6,970 bases of DNA. It comes from Anaerolineae bacterium (GTDB taxonomy: Bacteria > Chloroflexota > Anaerolineae > B4-G1). The position numbers and the translations under genes were made by a program. The notes under the pieces were generated by a model. That model saw only the letters and a list, made by a program, of their open reading frames with translations. It had not been told where the DNA came from and made no database searches. The stretch covers positions 1 through 6,970 of the forward strand of contig JAUXFI010000111.1 in NCBI GenBank assembly GCA_030620125.1, written 5' to 3'. Below, in pieces: positions 5,573 through 6,970 of this stretch. Every line of letters begins with the position of its first letter. Positions within the stretch are counted from its first letter, which is position 1.

Positions 5573-6493
5573 GTGGAACAACCACTCATCCTGGTCACAA
5601 ACGACGATGGTATTGAATCCAAAGGGCTGTGGGCCGCCGTGGAGGCGGTTCTGCCGCTGGGAGAGGTACTGGTGGTGGCGCCGGACCGCCAGTGGTCTGG
5701 CGGGGGCCGCTCTATGCCTCCCAACGTCACGGGCCGCATCCAGCTTGCCACACGCGAGGTCAATGGCGAGCGGGTGACTGCTTACGCGGTGGACGCCAGC
5801 CCGGCGCTGGCGGTGGTCCACGGCGTGGTCGAGTTGGCTCCGCGCCCCCCGGCGCTGGTAGTTTCCGGCATCAACTCGGGAGCGAATCTGGGCATCGAGG
5901 TGTCGATCTCCGGCACGGTGGGCGCTGCGCTGGAAGGAAGTGCGTTCGGTATCCCATCGCTGGCGGTCTCGCTGGAGATGGATTCGGCCTATCACTTTAC
6001 ATACGAGAATGGGGCGGATTACTCGGCTGCGATGGCTTTCACGCAGCAGTTCGCCCGGCAATGGCTCACGTGCGTCTTTCCCGACGACGTAGATGTGTTC
6101 AGCGTCAACGTCCCTTCCGACGCCATGCCCCACACACCCTGGCGGCTCACGCGCCTTTCTCATCACCGCTACTTTGTCTCCACAGCGCCTGATCGTTCCA
6201 ACGGCACGAGCCGTCCTGGCTACAAGTTGATTGAGAATGTCAGGCAGACCGAGCCGGATTCCGACATCCGGGCGCTGAAGGTGGATCGCATTGTCTCGGT
6301 CACTCCGCTCTCGCTGGACCTGACCTCGCGGGTGGACTTTGGTATCATCTACCGGCAACTCCGCGACGGGCAGGATGAACGCTTGCCAGAGTTTTCATCC
6401 CTCATCTTTGACTTGCTCGTTGCCGGCATCCGCCCGTCTCTCGTGGCAACCCCGCGCCGCCCGGCGAAACTCGAGTGCCCTGTCCGGCAGTGA
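5573..6493 (+). CDS. surE: 5'/3'-nucleotidase SurE (survival protein family)
   Basis: Metal-dependent phosphatase that removes phosphate from nucleoside monophosphates in the cytoplasm. The start is the GTG at 5573 with AAGGAG (5558-5563) 9 nt upstream. The same frame is open back to 5114, but that part only overlaps the membrane-protein gene in another frame and has no SurE similarity. Motifs are LVTNDDG with D11 and D12, VVAPDRQWSGGGRS with S42, and VSGINSGANLG with N101; together these are the four metal ligands. SGTVGAALEG and the late RIVSVTPLSLDLT are also typical. At 306 residues it is longer than the usual roughly 250. The excess is mainly about 50 residues after the SVTPL motif, of unknown role and ending in a basic/proline-rich tail. 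The gene is second in a tight operon with the PAP2-like protein. A new promoter begins 4 nt after its stop. Confidence 0.93.
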   Translation: MEQPLILVTNDDGIESKGLWAAVEAVLPLGEVLVVAPDRQWSGGGRSMPPNVTGRIQLATREVNGERVTAYAVDASPALAVVHGVVELAPRPPALVVSGINSGANLGIEVSISGTVGAALEGSAFGIPSLAVSLEMDSAYHFTYENGADYSAAMAFTQQFARQWLTCVFPDDVDVFSVNVPSDAMPHTPWRLTRLSHHRYFVSTAPDRSNGTSRPGYKLIENVRQTEPDSDIRALKVDRIVSVTPLSLDLTSRVDFGIIYRQLRDGQDERLPEFSSLIFDLLVAGIRPSLVATPRRPAKLECPVRQ

Positions 6494-6496
6494 ACC

Positions 6497-6525
6497 TTGC
6501 CCCCTGAACCAAAATCGTGTAAAAT
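6497..6525 (+). promoter_or_regulatory. Predicted sigma70-type promoter of the riboswitch/ABC transporter unit
   Basis: TTGCCC (6497-6502, 4 of 6) and TAAAAT (6520-6525, 5 of 6) are spaced by exactly 17 bp. Transcription would start near 6532, about 20 nt before the aptamer, giving a leader of about 185 nt. The -35 begins 4 nt after the surE stop, so the unit is separately promoted although tightly packed. Its -10 and spacing match the promoter ahead of the AOR-family gene. Confidence 0.65.
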
Positions 6526-6550
6526 AGCCCCCAGTGATTAAGGTGTCCCT

Positions 6551-6644
6551 TCTCCGACCCATTCCCCCTAAGGGCTGAGCCTACGGGAGGTGGGCGGTAG
6601 GGTGTGGCTGGAAACGGTCGCGCCTCCCATACTTGGAAAGGAGA
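6551..6644 (+). promoter_or_regulatory. Moco/Tuco-type riboswitch aptamer (molybdenum/tungsten cofactor)
   Basis: The sequence and fold match what I know of the Moco RNA motif. Closing stem P1 is UCUCC (6551-6555) with GGAGA (6640-6644), preceded by the typical UUGGAAA on its 3' side. A long internal stem joins GGGAGGUG (6585-6592) to CGCCUCCC (6621-6628): 8 pairs, one of them wobble. Within it, GGCUG (6606-6610) and CGGUC (6615-6619) form a 5-bp hairpin capped by a GAAA tetraloop (6611-6614), a feature of this class. Only short stems are possible between 6556 and 6584 (for example CCC 6566-6568 with GGG 6572-6574). A reduced arm there would suit the tungsten-cofactor (Tuco) variant, but I cannot separate Moco from Tuco by eye. 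A tungstate/molybdate-type permease directly downstream supports the call. Confidence 0.82.
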
Positions 6645-6688
6645 TTGGACGACAGGCAGCCAACACGCCGGCGTCCCCTTTCCAGGTG
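6630..6688 (+). promoter_or_regulatory. Antiterminator pairing of the riboswitch expression platform
   Basis: Bases 6630-6644 (UACUUGGAAAGGAGA) pair with 6674-6688 (UCCCCUUUCCAGGUG) at 14 of 15 positions, including two G-U wobbles; the only mismatch is A6642 with C6676. The left strand contains the whole 3' half of aptamer stem P1 (6640-6644). The right strand covers the end of the terminator's 5' arm, its entire loop and the first base of its 3' arm. The antiterminator therefore excludes both the closed aptamer and the terminator. The pairing is read directly from the sequence. The ligand-off/gene-on logic is inference from it. Confidence 0.7.
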
Positions 6689-6701
6689 GACGTCGGTTTT
6701 T
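6668..6701 (+). terminator. Intrinsic terminator controlled by the riboswitch
   Basis: CCGGCGTCC (6668-6676) pairs with GGACGTCGG (6688-6696) over 9 bp with one G-U wobble, around an 11-nt loop, and is followed at once by five T (6697-6701). The T-tract ends 15 nt before the permease ATG. Termination here would therefore give only a short leader RNA of about 170 nt. Stem, loop and T-run fit a classical Rho-independent terminator. Confidence 0.82.
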
Positions 6702-6716
6702 GCTTGGCATCGTCTC

Positions 6717-6970
6717 ATGAGAGCACTATTCGCCAACAAAATGCGCGCTTCGTTCGTTATCCTCGGCTCGCTGCTGCTCCTGTTCATCGCCTGGCCGCTG
6801 CTGCGGACGATCACGGCTTCCAGCCCGGCCCTCCTCTGGCAGACGCTCCTGGACGAGGAGGTGCGCGACTCGATACACCTGACGTTCTACGCCTCCCTCG
6901 TCGCCACCGTATTAGCCTTCGTCTGCGGCGTGCCGCTGGCCTACCTGCTGGCGCGGGTGGATTTTCCCGG
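6717..6970 (+). CDS. Tungstate/molybdate-type ABC transporter permease (ModB/WtpB-like), 3'-truncated by window edge
   Basis: Start of an inner-membrane permease; 84 complete codons are visible of an expected 220-270. The N-terminus has a positively charged head (MRALFANKMR) and a transmembrane segment at about residues 12-31. SIHLTFYASLVATVLAFVCG (about 53-72) follows, then GVPLAYLLARVDFPG, where the window ends. This last motif is characteristic of oxyanion permeases of the ModB/WtpB/TupB group. The riboswitch upstream points to molybdate or tungstate rather than sulfate. The ATG at 6717 is the first in-frame start after the terminator, but no Shine-Dalgarno precedes it; the ATG at 6741 is an alternative and is no better. 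No substrate-binding protein gene lies between riboswitch and permease, so that component must be downstream or elsewhere. A gene symbol is withheld because the metal preference is not visible. Confidence 0.82.
   Translation, partial: MRALFANKMRASFVILGSLLLLFIAWPLLRTITASSPALLWQTLLDEEVRDSIHLTFYASLVATVLAFVCGVPLAYLLARVDFP

Overview
The window is GC-rich bacterial DNA, and every convincing gene lies on the + strand. The gene content suggests an anaerobe: a tungsten/molybdenum pterin aldehyde:ferredoxin oxidoreductase (AOR) family enzyme and a tungstate/molybdate-type ABC permease behind a molybdenum/tungsten-cofactor riboswitch. The GlgC C-terminus has the cyanobacterial/Chloroflexota style (GADFYE and DKNARIGHNV motifs). 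Together with the style of the SurE and PAP2-like proteins, this makes an Anaerolineae-like Chloroflexota bacterium my best guess. That is inference from protein style, not a database result.

Layout. (1) 1-1052: 3' part of glgC, glucose-1-phosphate adenylyltransferase, cut by the window edge. (2) 1053-1276: intergenic region with a good sigma70-type promoter and a perfect 14-bp palindrome at the predicted transcription start. (3) 1277-4329: two-gene operon of an AOR-family oxidoreductase and a stand-alone FIST-domain protein, separated by 20 nt and closed by a strong hairpin at 4345-4375. (4) 4376-4952: about 575 bp without a gene, filled with repeats: a C11 tract, a 164-bp element with 18-bp terminal inverted repeats (MITE-like), a 12-bp palindrome, and a repeat block containing a tandem 11-mer. 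The promoter and leader of the next operon follow. (5) 4953-6493: PAP2-like membrane protein and surE, 2 nt apart. (6) 6497-6970: a compact promoter, a Moco/Tuco-type riboswitch aptamer, an antiterminator/terminator expression platform, and the first 84 codons of an ABC transporter permease of the ModB/WtpB type, cut by the window edge.

How it fits together. The AOR-family enzyme needs a metal-bispyranopterin cofactor. The permease would import the oxyanion for that cofactor, and the riboswitch would sense the finished cofactor. The RNA can be folded by eye into two exclusive states. The 3' strand of the aptamer's closing stem is also the 5' strand of an antiterminator (14 of 15 positions pair), and that antiterminator blocks a 9-bp intrinsic terminator followed by U5. 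This predicts that cofactor binding switches metal uptake off. The best candidates for something new are this complete regulatory circuit, the pairing of an AOR-family enzyme with a FIST sensor-type protein under a palindromic operator-like site, and the MITE-like element.
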